64,000 bases of DNA from Tildeniella torsiva UHER 1998/13D (GTDB lineage: Bacteria > Cyanobacteriota > Cyanobacteriia > Phormidesmidales > Phormidesmidaceae): assembly GCA_019358835.1 (NCBI GenBank), contig JAHHIH010000001.1, forward strand, positions 62,001 through 126,000, given 5' to 3'. The notes beneath the pieces are model-generated. The model was not told the origin of the DNA. It saw only the letters and a program-made list of their open reading frames with translations, and did not search any database. A program made the position numbers and the translations under genes. Below are positions 25,898-34,252 of this stretch, piece after piece (positions within the stretch are counted from its first letter, which is position 1; every line of letters starts with the position of its first letter).

Positions 25898-26323
25898 ATG
25901 AGTACAGAATTTGAATCGGATCCTGTGTTTACTGAGCCCGAACGGCCAGTGCTCGATGTAGAAACGTCGGAATCTACCGCTGGTGCCCTGGGGGATGAGG
26001 CCACCCGCCAGGTACAGAAGGTGTGGGACAAGGTATCTGCCCTCCTGGGTGACCTGCCTGAATATGTATCCACCTTCTTTAAGCAGTACCGTCGGCCCAT
26101 TGTTACGGTGGGTTTGATCATTGCCGCCATTATTGCGGTCAAGCTGGTGCTGGCCCTGCTCAGCGCCATCAACGACTTTCCGCTGCTGGCCCCCACCTTT
26201 GAGCTGATCGGCCTAATCTATAGCGGCTGGTTCCTCTACCGCTACCTGCTCAAGGCCTCTAACCGGCAGGAGCTGCTGAGTGATATTGCGGCTATTCGGG
26301 ATCAGGTTTTGGGTAAGGGGTAG
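25898..26323 (+). CDS. CAAD domain-containing membrane protein (CURT1-like)
   Basis: 141 residues. An acidic N-terminus is followed by an amphipathic helix (QVQKVWDKVSALLGDLPEYVSTFFKQY). Two transmembrane helices come next (IVTVGLIIAAIIAVKLVLALLS, LIGLIYSGWFLYRYLL), then a C-terminal helix LLSDIAAIRDQVLG. This is the CAAD fold shared by domains appended to cyanobacterial aminoacyl-tRNA synthetases and by plant/cyanobacterial CURT1 thylakoid-curvature proteins. A thylakoid location and a membrane-shaping role are inferred from the family. Whether it is the CurT ortholog or a second CAAD protein cannot be decided here. Confidence 0.85.
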   Translation: MSTEFESDPVFTEPERPVLDVETSESTAGALGDEATRQVQKVWDKVSALLGDLPEYVSTFFKQYRRPIVTVGLIIAAIIAVKLVLALLSAINDFPLLAPTFELIGLIYSGWFLYRYLLKASNRQELLSDIAAIRDQVLGKG

Positions 26324-26368
26324 ATGAGTCGGTAGGTAGATGGAGTCGGTGGGTAAGTGACACAAACT

Positions 26369-26427
26369 CACACACCTGCCTCACCCACACACCTACCTCA
26401 CCCACGCACCCGCCTCACCCACACACC
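26369..26427. repeat. 17-bp tandem repeat, about 3.5 copies
   Basis: Units at 26,369-26,385, 26,386-26,402 and 26,403-26,419 read CACACACCTGCCTCACC with one to three changes, then a partial unit ends at 26,427. The preceding 50 bases (GGTAGGTAGATGG, GGTGGGTAAGTG) are roughly complementary, so a long imperfect hairpin is possible. Confidence 0.7.
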
Positions 26428-26523
26428 AACAGCTTCGGTTACCTTCCCCTGTGATTCGCGATCGCACTTTCTATACTGGTTGTAGATGCAGCTGGTCGTT
26501 AGAACCCAGGGGTTCGTTTATTT

Positions 26524-27831
26524 ATGGCGCAGACACAGACAATTACCCAGGCGGTTGAGCGGCTGGGCTATCGAGTCACTGTGGGAGATGTGGCCGCTGA
26601 GGCCGGTCTACCACTGATGGAGGCCCAGCAGGGCGTGTTAGCTCTGGCCACTGAGGTGCAGGCCCACCTTCAAGTGGCCGAGTCCGGTGAAGTCGCCTAC
26701 GTCTTTCCCCAAAACATTCAGGCCGTGCTGTGGAGCAAATCCTGGCGGCTGCGGTGGCAGGCCGCTTGGGAAAAGGTCTGGCGGGTGCTGTTCTACCTGA
26801 TCCGCATTTCCTTTGCAGTAGTGCTGATTTTGTCGCTGGTGCTGATTGTGGTGGCGATCGCGATCATTGCGATCGCCGCCAGCAGCGCTGGCCGTGAGGA
26901 CAATGACAGCGGCGGTGGCGGTGGTGGCGGCGGCATGGTATTTTTGCCCCGCTTTTGGCTGGGGCCAGATATTTTTTGGATGTTTGACCCCCGGAGCGAT
27001 CGCCGTCGTCGGCCCCGCACCAAATCAGAGATGAACTTTCTAGAGGCGGTGTTCTCCTTTTTGTTTGGCGATGGCAACCCCAACGCCGATCTAGACGACC
27101 GCCGCTGGCAGAGCATTGCCCAGGTGATTCAGGCCAACGGGGGCGCGGTGGTGGCTGAGCAGATCACCCCGTTTTTGGGCGACCTGGGCAAGGGCTGGGC
27201 CAGCGACCTGGAAGACTTTATGGTGCCGGTGCTAAGCCGCTTTAACGGGCTGCCCCAGGTCAGCCCCCAGGGCGGCATTGTGTACCAGTTTCCTGAGCTA
27301 CAGGTGACCGCCAAGGCGCGGCGCACCATCAACCCACCGCCATTTCTGCGTGAGCTGCCCCGGCGCTTTAGCCAAGCCACCTCTGGGCAAATTATGGCCG
27401 CCATTGGCCTGGGCAGTGCCAACCTGATTGGAGCCTTCGTGCTAGGCAGCATGCTGCGAGACAACCCAAGTTTGGTGGCTGATCTGGGCGGTATTGTCGC
27501 CCTAGTCAACTCGATTTACTGGGTGCTCTTGGGCTACGGCTCGGCCTTCTTAGGTATTCCCCTCGTGCGCTATTTCTGGGTGCAGCGGCAGAACGGTAGC
27601 ATTGCCGCCCGCAACGCCGATCGCGAGCAGCGAGCCGAAGTCTTGAGTCAGCTCACCGACGACCAGCGCGAAAAGCTGGCCTTCGCCCAAACCCTCACGG
27701 CTCAAACCGTGCTGGGTACTGACGACCTGGCCTACACCACCGAAACCGACCTGACCGAGCAGGAAATTGCTCAGAAGGACAAAATCGACTCCGAGTGGCA
27801 GCGGCTGCTGGAGGAGCGGCAGGGGAAGTAG
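26524..27831 (+). CDS. Conserved membrane protein with winged-helix-like N-terminus
   Basis: 435 residues. Residues ~1-65 (VERLGYRVTVGDVAAEAGL, VAYVFPQNI) look like a small winged-helix module. A long hydrophobic segment follows (LIRISFAVVLILSLVLIVVAIAIIAIAAS), then a run of eight Gly (about residue 138), a cytosolic-type middle part, and further hydrophobic stretches around 290-355. The C-terminus is charged. I recall a chloroplast protein of plants (At5g03900 type, loosely annotated with iron-sulfur biosynthesis) with a similar opening, which would make this a conserved plastid-lineage protein. That resemblance is from memory. Function unknown. A 17-bp tandem repeat lies just upstream. Confidence 0.7.
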   Translation: MAQTQTITQAVERLGYRVTVGDVAAEAGLPLMEAQQGVLALATEVQAHLQVAESGEVAYVFPQNIQAVLWSKSWRLRWQAAWEKVWRVLFYLIRISFAVVLILSLVLIVVAIAIIAIAASSAGREDNDSGGGGGGGGMVFLPRFWLGPDIFWMFDPRSDRRRRPRTKSEMNFLEAVFSFLFGDGNPNADLDDRRWQSIAQVIQANGGAVVAEQITPFLGDLGKGWASDLEDFMVPVLSRFNGLPQVSPQGGIVYQFPELQVTAKARRTINPPPFLRELPRRFSQATSGQIMAAIGLGSANLIGAFVLGSMLRDNPSLVADLGGIVALVNSIYWVLLGYGSAFLGIPLVRYFWVQRQNGSIAARNADREQRAEVLSQLTDDQREKLAFAQTLTAQTVLGTDDLAYTTETDLTEQEIAQKDKIDSEWQRLLEERQGK

Positions 27832-27851
27832 GGGAGTGAGGGAGTTGGGGA

Positions 27852-27919
27852 GAGTTTTGAATGCTTAGTGTTGAGTGTTGAGTTCAAGTCTTGACCCAGG
27901 AACTCAAAATTCAAAACTC
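27852..27919. repeat. Intergenic repeat with GAGTTTTGAAT ends, between convergent genes
   Basis: GAGTTTTGAAT (27,852-27,862) and ATTCAAAACTC (27,909-27,919) are perfect 11-bp inverted repeats. The same ends, with the following GC(TTAGT), occur at 52,836. Both copies lie between the stop codons of convergent genes. Confidence 0.6.
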
Positions 27920-27954
27920 AAAACTAACTCACCGCCCTACTACTCCCTAACCCC

Positions 27955-29235
27955 CTACCTCGGATCTACGATCGCCCCCACAAACAGCACCGTGCCGGTA
28001 TTGCGATCGCGAACCGCCGCTAGAAACGGTCTATCCACCACCATCTCAAAGGGCGGATCGGGCGGCAGGGCGATGGAGGTGGGCATGATGCCGATCGCTG
28101 TGCTAGCGGCGGCTTCGGTACCTGCTTCGTTGACTTCAATAAAGGTTTTGTGGCGCACTTGGTTGATGAAGGCATCCAGCTCGGTGAGGCCCGAGAAGTC
28201 GGCCTGACCTGCATCGAAGGCGATGCCCATACCCAGGGCTTGCAGGGCCGGTATTAGGTCGGCTTCGTACTCAAACTGAAATTTGGGCAGCTGAATTTCG
28301 CCGGGGCGCGATCGCATTTGGCCCATCCAGCTTTCCCAGGTTGCGGGAGTGAGCTGCGCCGATAGAGTGGCTAGATCGGTGCCGGGGGCGGGCAAAATCA
28401 CCTCAAAGCTGAGGGATCCGTTGCCGTAGGGCAGACTCACCGCCTGAAATTGGTCAGTTTCCGCATACAGATAGTCATCCTGCTGGGCCATCAGGGGATG
28501 CTGGATGGTTTCGTCGCTGGCTAGGGTAAAGGGGCGATTCGTCGTGCGGGCAGGGTCAAAGGCCTCGCTCCAGGCTCCTTTGAAATAGATGGCGTTGACC
28601 AGCACCAAGAGCTGGTCGGCAGGCAGTTCGTCAACAATGGTGGGGATGCGATCGCGGGTTTTTTCTTTGACCCAGTTGTTGATGCGATCGGTGGCGGTAG
28701 GTTGACTAAAGTCGAGGGCAGCGACCTCGGCGGCGTAGGCGGTCTGCATGCGCTCCACATAGTCAGCCCGCACCGGCAGATCTTGGTTTACCCAGAGAGA
28801 ATTGGCGATTTCAAGGGCTACCTCGGGGTCGAGCTGAGTCAAATATTCTGTCAGGGCCTGGTTGCCCGCGTTGAGCTGGTCGATATCGAGGTTGTGAAGT
28901 TGGAGGGTAGCGGCGATCGCCGCCTGAGTTTCCCCACCCGCGCCGTTGTAGGCCATGGCCAAGGCCAGCGCTACGCTGGTGGGCGACACCAGCACGTTCT
29001 CATCGGGGGTCGCTTGCCGTAGTTGCTCAAACAGAGCAAAGCCAAAATCGAGTTGGGCTTGGGTGAGTTCTGTATCCACAGTAGGGATTTGGGATAAACG
29101 AGGGGCAGAGTCTGAGTTGTTGTAGGGAGTCGGTTCGGGGGCAATCGGGAGCTGGGCCTGGAGCTGAGCGCAGCCTAGAGTCAGGGCTGCTAAACCGCTA
29201 GAAAGCGCGGCCCAGCCAATCCATCGGTGTTCCAT
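27955..29235 (-). CDS. Serpin (serine protease inhibitor), probably exported
   Basis: 426 residues with the full serpin fold: LAMAYNGAGGET, LVLVNAIYFKGAW and the C-terminal DRPFLAAVRDRNTGTVLFVGAI. The hinge region GTEAAASTA is inhibitory-type (small residues P12-P9), so it should insert after cleavage. Counting from the hinge puts P1-P1' near Thr-Ser in IMPTSIAL, which would suit elastase- or subtilisin-like proteases. The N-terminus has a hydrophobic signal (WAALSSGLAALTLGCAQ) with an imperfect lipobox, so it is exported, perhaps as a lipoprotein. ATG 29,235 is preferred to GTG 29,265. Target unknown. Convergent with the 435-residue membrane-protein gene. Confidence 0.92.
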   Translation of the reverse strand: MEHRWIGWAALSSGLAALTLGCAQLQAQLPIAPEPTPYNNSDSAPRLSQIPTVDTELTQAQLDFGFALFEQLRQATPDENVLVSPTSVALALAMAYNGAGGETQAAIAATLQLHNLDIDQLNAGNQALTEYLTQLDPEVALEIANSLWVNQDLPVRADYVERMQTAYAAEVAALDFSQPTATDRINNWVKEKTRDRIPTIVDELPADQLLVLVNAIYFKGAWSEAFDPARTTNRPFTLASDETIQHPLMAQQDDYLYAETDQFQAVSLPYGNGSLSFEVILPAPGTDLATLSAQLTPATWESWMGQMRSRPGEIQLPKFQFEYEADLIPALQALGMGIAFDAGQADFSGLTELDAFINQVRHKTFIEVNEAGTEAAASTAIGIMPTSIALPPDPPFEMVVDRPFLAAVRDRNTGTVLFVGAIVDPR

Positions 29236-29509
29236 AACGGGGGTATCGATTAACGCTGTCCCCACCTTGCCATGGGGGATGGAGTGGGACGGGGTGGTTG
29301 CAGGAATGGAAACTGATGAGGGAGTGGGGAGTGAGTGGGTGGATGGGTGGGTGAGTCCCGAATTAGGGGATTTTTGGCAGAGAAAATATCCTCAGGTAGG
29401 GGGGCAGTGATCCACATGGGGTGCATAACGCTGAGGCGAGACTTTGCTAGCGCGAAGCAATGCGCCGATAAGATAGGTGGCTAATCTCAGGTATTGTCCA
29501 ACCTGAAGC

Positions 29510-30631
29510 CTAGGCCTGGAGCGATCGGGCGATCGCCACACAATCCCCAAACGACGCATTGGTCTTCACCCCCTGCCAATCCATCGACGGTATCGCCGCC
29601 TGGTGGCCCTTCATCTGCAAGGCTGCAATCAAGCGATCGCGGTTCGGAATATCCATCTGTCCGCGCCGTCCGATCTCGCCTAGGGGGTAGTAGTAAGGGG
29701 GCAAATCAATCTCTTTATCCATAATGTCCAAAAGCTTTGACTGGGAACTCCAGCCCCAGCTGTCTGCCAAACCCTGCATCTCCGCTAGAATTTCCCCGTT
29801 ATGGAGCGGCCCTAGCCACATTGGCCCACTCACTACAGGTGGATCCTGCACTCCACAGAGACAATTCACCCGCCCCAAATGCCGCCAATCCACGGTTTGA
29901 AAATGCCCGCAGCGGTGGCAGTAGGCTAGAAATCCATAGTTCGCCTCCGTCAGGGTGGGTTTGCTCACCAGCCGCACCATCGCCCGATGCACCTGGCCGG
30001 TGAACAGCGAAAAGACTGGCTCTATGCCCAGTCCCCGCGCCGCTGCGGTCTGGGCCGCGTGGCCGATGATCAACCGCAGGCCTTGTTCGTGGACGGCGGG
30101 GTGCGATCGCGCGCAGGCTCCATAGGTTCTCACGCTGCGCTCGAGGTCGTGGCCGCTGGTGGCGCGGCCATCGGTGCTGGTCAGGTAAAGCATTCCCCCG
30201 AGGCGGGTGGCCCACAGCCCGGTGTCGACATAGGGGGCCGGGCCACCAAAGTTGTCGATATCCACCAAGTCGTAAAAGTCGCGCTGCTGGTAGCAGGTGA
30301 AGAAGACCTGGTTGGCATCCAGGTGGGTGATGCGACGGGTATGGGCGGGCAGAGCCGCCAGGTTTTGGGCCAAAACGTCCGCCAGCTCAGGGTTGCCCTC
30401 GTTGGCCCACACCCAGTCGGCACCGGCCTCTAGGCCATAGCGCAGGGGCCGCACGCCGCAGCCAGTCATAGCGTCGAGCACCCGCAGGTGACCGTGGCGC
30501 TGGCGGTAGACGGTGGCCGCCAACACCGCCAGATCGCGGGCGATCGCGCTTTTGGGGCGGTAAAACGCCTGCCCGACCGCAAACGTGGCCTTACCTTCCT
30601 GCATTAAAACCGGGGATGACCCTAGGGTCAC
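29510..30631 (-). CDS. tRNA (guanine26-N2)-dimethyltransferase Trm1 family
   Basis: A Rossmann methyltransferase: VLDAMTGCGVRPLRYG is the SAM-binding motif I, ANEGNP motif II, and VDIDNFGGPAPYVD the catalytic DxDxFG block (Asn where archaeal/eukaryal enzymes usually have Pro). Later cysteines CHRCG and CLCG probably bind zinc, as in Trm1. The family dimethylates G26 (or G26/G27) of tRNA and occurs in archaea, eukaryotes and cyanobacteria. The frame starts at GTG 30,631, overlapping the stop of the upstream DUF2103 gene (GTGA); ATG 30,604 (residue 10) is a reasonable alternative. Symbol trm1 is not standard for bacteria. Confidence 0.88.
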   Translation of the reverse strand: MTLGSSPVLMQEGKATFAVGQAFYRPKSAIARDLAVLAATVYRQRHGHLRVLDAMTGCGVRPLRYGLEAGADWVWANEGNPELADVLAQNLAALPAHTRRITHLDANQVFFTCYQQRDFYDLVDIDNFGGPAPYVDTGLWATRLGGMLYLTSTDGRATSGHDLERSVRTYGACARSHPAVHEQGLRLIIGHAAQTAAARGLGIEPVFSLFTGQVHRAMVRLVSKPTLTEANYGFLAYCHRCGHFQTVDWRHLGRVNCLCGVQDPPVVSGPMWLGPLHNGEILAEMQGLADSWGWSSQSKLLDIMDKEIDLPPYYYPLGEIGRRGQMDIPNRDRLIAALQMKGHQAAIPSMDWQGVKTNASFGDCVAIARSLQA

Positions 30632-30927
30632 CGAGCCGCCTCGACAGCCTTTGCGATCGCGCCCTCCAGGGTGAGTTTATCTAGCTCGGTGAGCACAAAG
30701 ACTTCTTGCACGGTTTTACCCTTGCGGGCAATCAGCTTAAACCCCCCGCGAATAGGCACCGATACCTTCACCCGCAGCTCGGGGGAGTGGGCTCTGACAT
30801 TGGCAATCACCCCCGGAGTGACGGTGCCAATGCCGGGCTGTTCTAAAAGCCGTTCGAGGATAGGAATCAGCCCAGGCAGATGGGTGGAGTGGTTCCAGAC
30901 TAGGCGACCGTCCGAGGCTTGTGTCAT
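30628..30927 (-). CDS. DUF2103 family protein
   Basis: 99 residues. It begins with a conserved polar segment (WNHSTHLPGLIPILERL), which carries two His. SVPIRGGFKLIARKGKTVQEVFV follows, in line with DUF2103, a small family of cyanobacteria and archaea called predicted metal-binding. No function is established. It overlaps the Trm1 start by four bases and lies 53 bases downstream of clpS on the same strand, so the three are likely co-transcribed. The overlap with Trm1 and the shared archaeal/cyanobacterial distribution hint at an RNA-related role, which is only a suggestion. Confidence 0.75.
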   Translation of the reverse strand: MTQASDGRLVWNHSTHLPGLIPILERLLEQPGIGTVTPGVIANVRAHSPELRVKVSVPIRGGFKLIARKGKTVQEVFVLTELDKLTLEGAIAKAVEAAR

Positions 30928-30980
30928 TGGGGTGTTTTAAGAAAGATTTAAGAAAAGACTATCTAATAAAGATTACTTGA

Positions 30981-31298
30981 TTATGCTTTTTCGAGGGGGG
31001 CCATCGTCAAGCCAGCGCGGGTGAGTTGGGTATGGTAAAGCTCCGCCTGCTCAAGCGGGCCAACCCACACAACCGCCTGGCCGTCGTGGTGCACCTGGTT
31101 GGTGAGATCCCAGGCGCGATCGCCATCCATGCCCGGAATGTATTTCATCAAGCACTCGGCCACATGCTGAAAGGTATTGACATCATCGTTGAGCACGATG
31201 ATTTTGTAGTTGGGATAAGACTGGCGCGTGGTTTCGCGAGTCTTTGTGGGGGCAATGGCGGGGGCCGAGGAAACCGCTTGGGGCAAAACCGGAGTCAT
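30981..31298 (-). CDS. clpS: ATP-dependent Clp protease adaptor ClpS
   Basis: 105 residues. The conserved core starts at YKIIVLNDDVNTFQHV, with the N-degron pocket residues of the NDD motif, and continues through GDRAWDLTNQVHHDGQAVVWVG and the ELYHTQL helix. ClpS binds the N-domain of ClpA/ClpC and delivers N-end-rule substrates. A Thr/Pro/Ala-rich tail of ~27 residues precedes the core, as is usual; it enters the chaperone pore. Cyanobacteria often have two ClpS proteins; this one looks like the canonical ClpS1 type, a judgement from memory. Confidence 0.93.
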   Translation of the reverse strand: MTPVLPQAVSSAPAIAPTKTRETTRQSYPNYKIIVLNDDVNTFQHVAECLMKYIPGMDGDRAWDLTNQVHHDGQAVVWVGPLEQAELYHTQLTRAGLTMAPLEKA

Positions 31299-31588
31299 GG
31301 GAAGTGAACCTAGCTGAACCTAAACCTATTGTCCTGCACACAGTTGCTCGAAGGTTATTTGAAAGCAGCGATCGCTAATGCGATTGGCCTGGGCAGGGTC
31401 GACCCATCCTAAAACCTAGCTCCTAGCTAGCCCGTGCCATCTATGAGCCTGTCTAGACCTTCTCAAACCACTTCTGAGCAAATTTGTTCTCCCTAGTGTA
31501 TCGAATTCTGGTCGCCCAAACCTGTGCCTAGTCCCCGGCGCAGAGCAACCCTACCCGGCTCGGCTATCGTTGCCCCACCCTCCCACCG

Positions 31589-32860
31589 CTAAAGCGAGAG
31601 CATGCGCTCAAGCTTAGGAATAGTCAAGGGCAGATCGATGTAGGCATCGGCGATGGATGAGTAGTTGGCAGCCGCATCCGCCGGGAGCAGAATCACCACC
31701 TTGAGGGGCTGAGGCACCAGCGGCGGCTTGAGCTGCTGTAGGTAATTCTCCAACGCTGGGTTGCAGGCTTCGCGATCGCCCACAATCAGCAGGTGGGGCC
31801 GGTGCTCTTGGAGGTGTTGGTTTACCTCAGCCCAGCTGCGACAGCCGTTGACCTGCCAACCGCAGGCCCTAACATAGGCTATCAACGCCCGATGGTGATC
31901 GAGGTCAGTATCTAACACCACCAGGCGCTGGCCGCCCGCTCCCATCGGCACCGGCCTCACCGCCCGCAGATTGGCAGATGAACTCCCCTCTGGCCCATGC
32001 AGGGGCAGAGAGAGCACAAAACAGCTGCCCTGCCCCACCGCCGATGTCACCCGCAGATGGCCGCCGTGGAGCTGAGCCAGCTGTCGCGTGAGCGCTAGCC
32101 CCAGGCCAGCGCCCTCGTACTGCCGATCCAGGCCGCGATCGATCTGGGTAAAGGGCTGGAAAATCTGCTCTAGCTGATCCGCTGGAATACCAATCCCCGT
32201 GTCTTCAACCTTAAATTCCACCAGGGCCTCGCGGCTGTGCACCGTCAGCGTAACCCGACCCTGGGCCGTGAACTTGATGGCGTTAGAGAGCAGGTTGAGC
32301 AGCATCTGCCGCAGGCGACGCTCGTCGGCAATGCAGGTGGCTAGCCCCGGAGCGGCCACCTGATAGGTCAGCACCAAACCTTTTTCAGCGGCGCGAGGCT
32401 GCATCATCGCCAGGCAGGCCTGACAGAGTTCTGTCAGCGACACCTGCGCCAATCGCAGGTGCTCTTGGCCCGCCTCCACCTTAGAGAGATCGAGAATGTC
32501 GCTGATGATCGCCAGCAGGTGTTCGCCGCTGCCGTGAATATAGTCCAGGTATTCTGCCTGCTTGGGGTTAAGCGAACCCACCACCTGCCGAGACAACAGC
32601 GCCGACAGTCCCAAGATAGAGTTGAGCGGAGTGCGCAGTTCGTGACTAATCATCGCCAGGAAACGGCTTTTGGCCTGGCTGGCGGCCTCTGCGGCCCGGC
32701 GCTGCGCTTCGAGCGCCTGGGTGCGATGGGTCTGGCGAGCCACATCGAGCCTGCCCTGCTCGCGGCTGGCCTCTCGCTGCTTTAATACCTGCTTCAGCTG
32801 CTCAAAAGCAACGTCATCTCGGCAAAAGGGCCGCAGGTCTTCTAGGTCATTGGCGGTCAT
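31589..32860 (-). CDS. Histidine kinase with degenerate C-terminal receiver
   Basis: 423 residues from ATG 32,860; the frame continues upstream to 32,971 but the extra 37 residues look non-coding. A short N-terminus and a coiled helix (FEQLKQVLKQREASREQG) lead to HisKA ([17 protein letters not shown], phospho-His) and HATPase_c (NLLSNAIKF, DTGIGIP, GAGLGLAL). The last ~110 residues have a receiver-like outline (LVVLDTDLDHHRAL). The phosphoacceptor position reads LLIVGDREA rather than LLLD, and the conserved Lys is missing, so it probably cannot be phosphorylated. No sensor domain or membrane segment is present, so the input signal is unknown and probably comes via a partner protein. Confidence 0.85.
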   Translation of the reverse strand: MTANDLEDLRPFCRDDVAFEQLKQVLKQREASREQGRLDVARQTHRTQALEAQRRAAEAASQAKSRFLAMISHELRTPLNSILGLSALLSRQVVGSLNPKQAEYLDYIHGSGEHLLAIISDILDLSKVEAGQEHLRLAQVSLTELCQACLAMMQPRAAEKGLVLTYQVAAPGLATCIADERRLRQMLLNLLSNAIKFTAQGRVTLTVHSREALVEFKVEDTGIGIPADQLEQIFQPFTQIDRGLDRQYEGAGLGLALTRQLAQLHGGHLRVTSAVGQGSCFVLSLPLHGPEGSSSANLRAVRPVPMGAGGQRLVVLDTDLDHHRALIAYVRACGWQVNGCRSWAEVNQHLQEHRPHLLIVGDREACNPALENYLQQLKPPLVPQPLKVVILLPADAAANYSSIADAYIDLPLTIPKLERMLSL

Positions 32861-33133
32861 AGGGTCATGGTAGAACAGGCAAGCAGAGGCAGAAAGGGTG
32901 CTGCATCCAGCCTTGGGCCAGACACAGCAGGTGAAGCCTGGGTTAGGACTGCCCAAAGTGCCAGAATTCACGCCTGAGCGTTTTTTTCATTTTTCGCTCT
33001 TCTATTTTCGTGCTTTTGCTACACTCCCCAATTAAACCTCACCTAGCTGGGGCCACAACAGCCTGAAAATATTATTTAGAGCGCAACATGAAGAGCGCAA
33101 CAGAATGGACAAGATCAGGCTGAAGAGGGGCAT

Positions 33134-34144
33134 TTAGCCGAAGTGCTGAAACCCTTGATTAAAGCTGAGCACCTCAGGGGCACCCCCGTCGCTGAGCCAC
33201 AGTTCAACCTCGGTTGCCACCGTCGTCTCCCCCACGATCGCACAGTCTGGCCCTAGAACTACCTGCAAGGCCTCAGCCTGGGCTCTGGGTAAACACAGCA
33301 CCAGCTCAAAGTCTTCCCCGCCGTAGAGGCACCAGTCGAGGGCCTGCGATCGCCCTACCCAGTCCACCAATGCCCTTTCCAGAGGCAGATTCACGGCTTG
33401 CAGGGCTGCCCCAACCCCGCTGGCCCGGCACAGGTGCAGCACCGCATTGGCCAGGCCATCGCTGGAGTCCATGGCGGCAATGGCTCCGGCTTCGGCATCG
33501 GTACCCAGCACCTCCCAGAGGGCGGCGATCGCATCTAGCCGAGGCCGAGGTTTCTGGTGGGCAGCAATCCAGCGATCGCGATCGGCCTGGGCCACCCCGG
33601 TTCCCCACTCGGGATGCAGCAATAGCTCTAACCCCGCCCGCGACAGGCCGTGGTAGCCAGTCACCACAATCGCCTGCCCCGGCTGGGCTCTACTGCGGTA
33701 CAGCGCCCGCTGGGGAGCGACGCTGCCCAGGGCGGTAATCGCCACGCTAACGGCATCGGCCCGGCAGAGATCACCACCGAGCACAACCCCACCCCAGCGG
33801 TTCAGGCAGTCGGCCATCCCTTGGTAAAGCCCCTCGACCCAGGCCAGGGGCGTGTGCCCCGGCAAACTTAGGCCCACGGTAATGCCCTCGGGGGTCGCCC
33901 CCATGGCCGCTAAATCGGACAGATTGGCAGCCACCGCACGCCAGCCCACGTCGGCGGGGGCGGTGGTGCGATCGCTAAAATGCACCCCCTCCACCAGCAC
34001 ATCAGTCGTTACCACCAGGTGACGACCGGGAGGCAGGGCCACCACGGCCCCGTCATCGCCAATTACATCCCCAGGACAGTAGCGAAACAGTCGCTCAAGC
34101 AGCCCCAGCTCGCCCAGTTCAGCAATGGTTTGCGGATTTTCCAT
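33134..34144 (-). CDS. thiL: Thiamine-monophosphate kinase
   Basis: 336 residues; phosphorylates thiamine monophosphate to the active diphosphate cofactor. Motifs in order are IGDDGAVV, VVTTDVLVEGVHF, LSDLAAMGA, LGGDLCRAD, MDSSDGLANAV and YGGEDFELVL, all standard for ThiL of the AIR-synthase superfamily. It lies about 100 bases downstream of the TLP40-type cyclophilin gene on the same strand. The arrangement cyclophilin-thiL, divergent from efp-accB, is one I associate with many cyanobacteria. Length is normal and no residue is missing. Confidence 0.95.
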   Translation of the reverse strand: MENPQTIAELGELGLLERLFRYCPGDVIGDDGAVVALPPGRHLVVTTDVLVEGVHFSDRTTAPADVGWRAVAANLSDLAAMGATPEGITVGLSLPGHTPLAWVEGLYQGMADCLNRWGGVVLGGDLCRADAVSVAITALGSVAPQRALYRSRAQPGQAIVVTGYHGLSRAGLELLLHPEWGTGVAQADRDRWIAAHQKPRPRLDAIAALWEVLGTDAEAGAIAAMDSSDGLANAVLHLCRASGVGAALQAVNLPLERALVDWVGRSQALDWCLYGGEDFELVLCLPRAQAEALQVVLGPDCAIVGETTVATEVELWLSDGGAPEVLSFNQGFQHFG

Positions 34145-34252
34145 GCAGATGTTCCACTGGTGAGTCCAGTTCTTCGCCTATGGGAGCGCAGCAGGTATAG
34201 GAATTTCCCTAACCGCCTACCCATCCACCCGCCCACGCTCGGCGACAGAATT

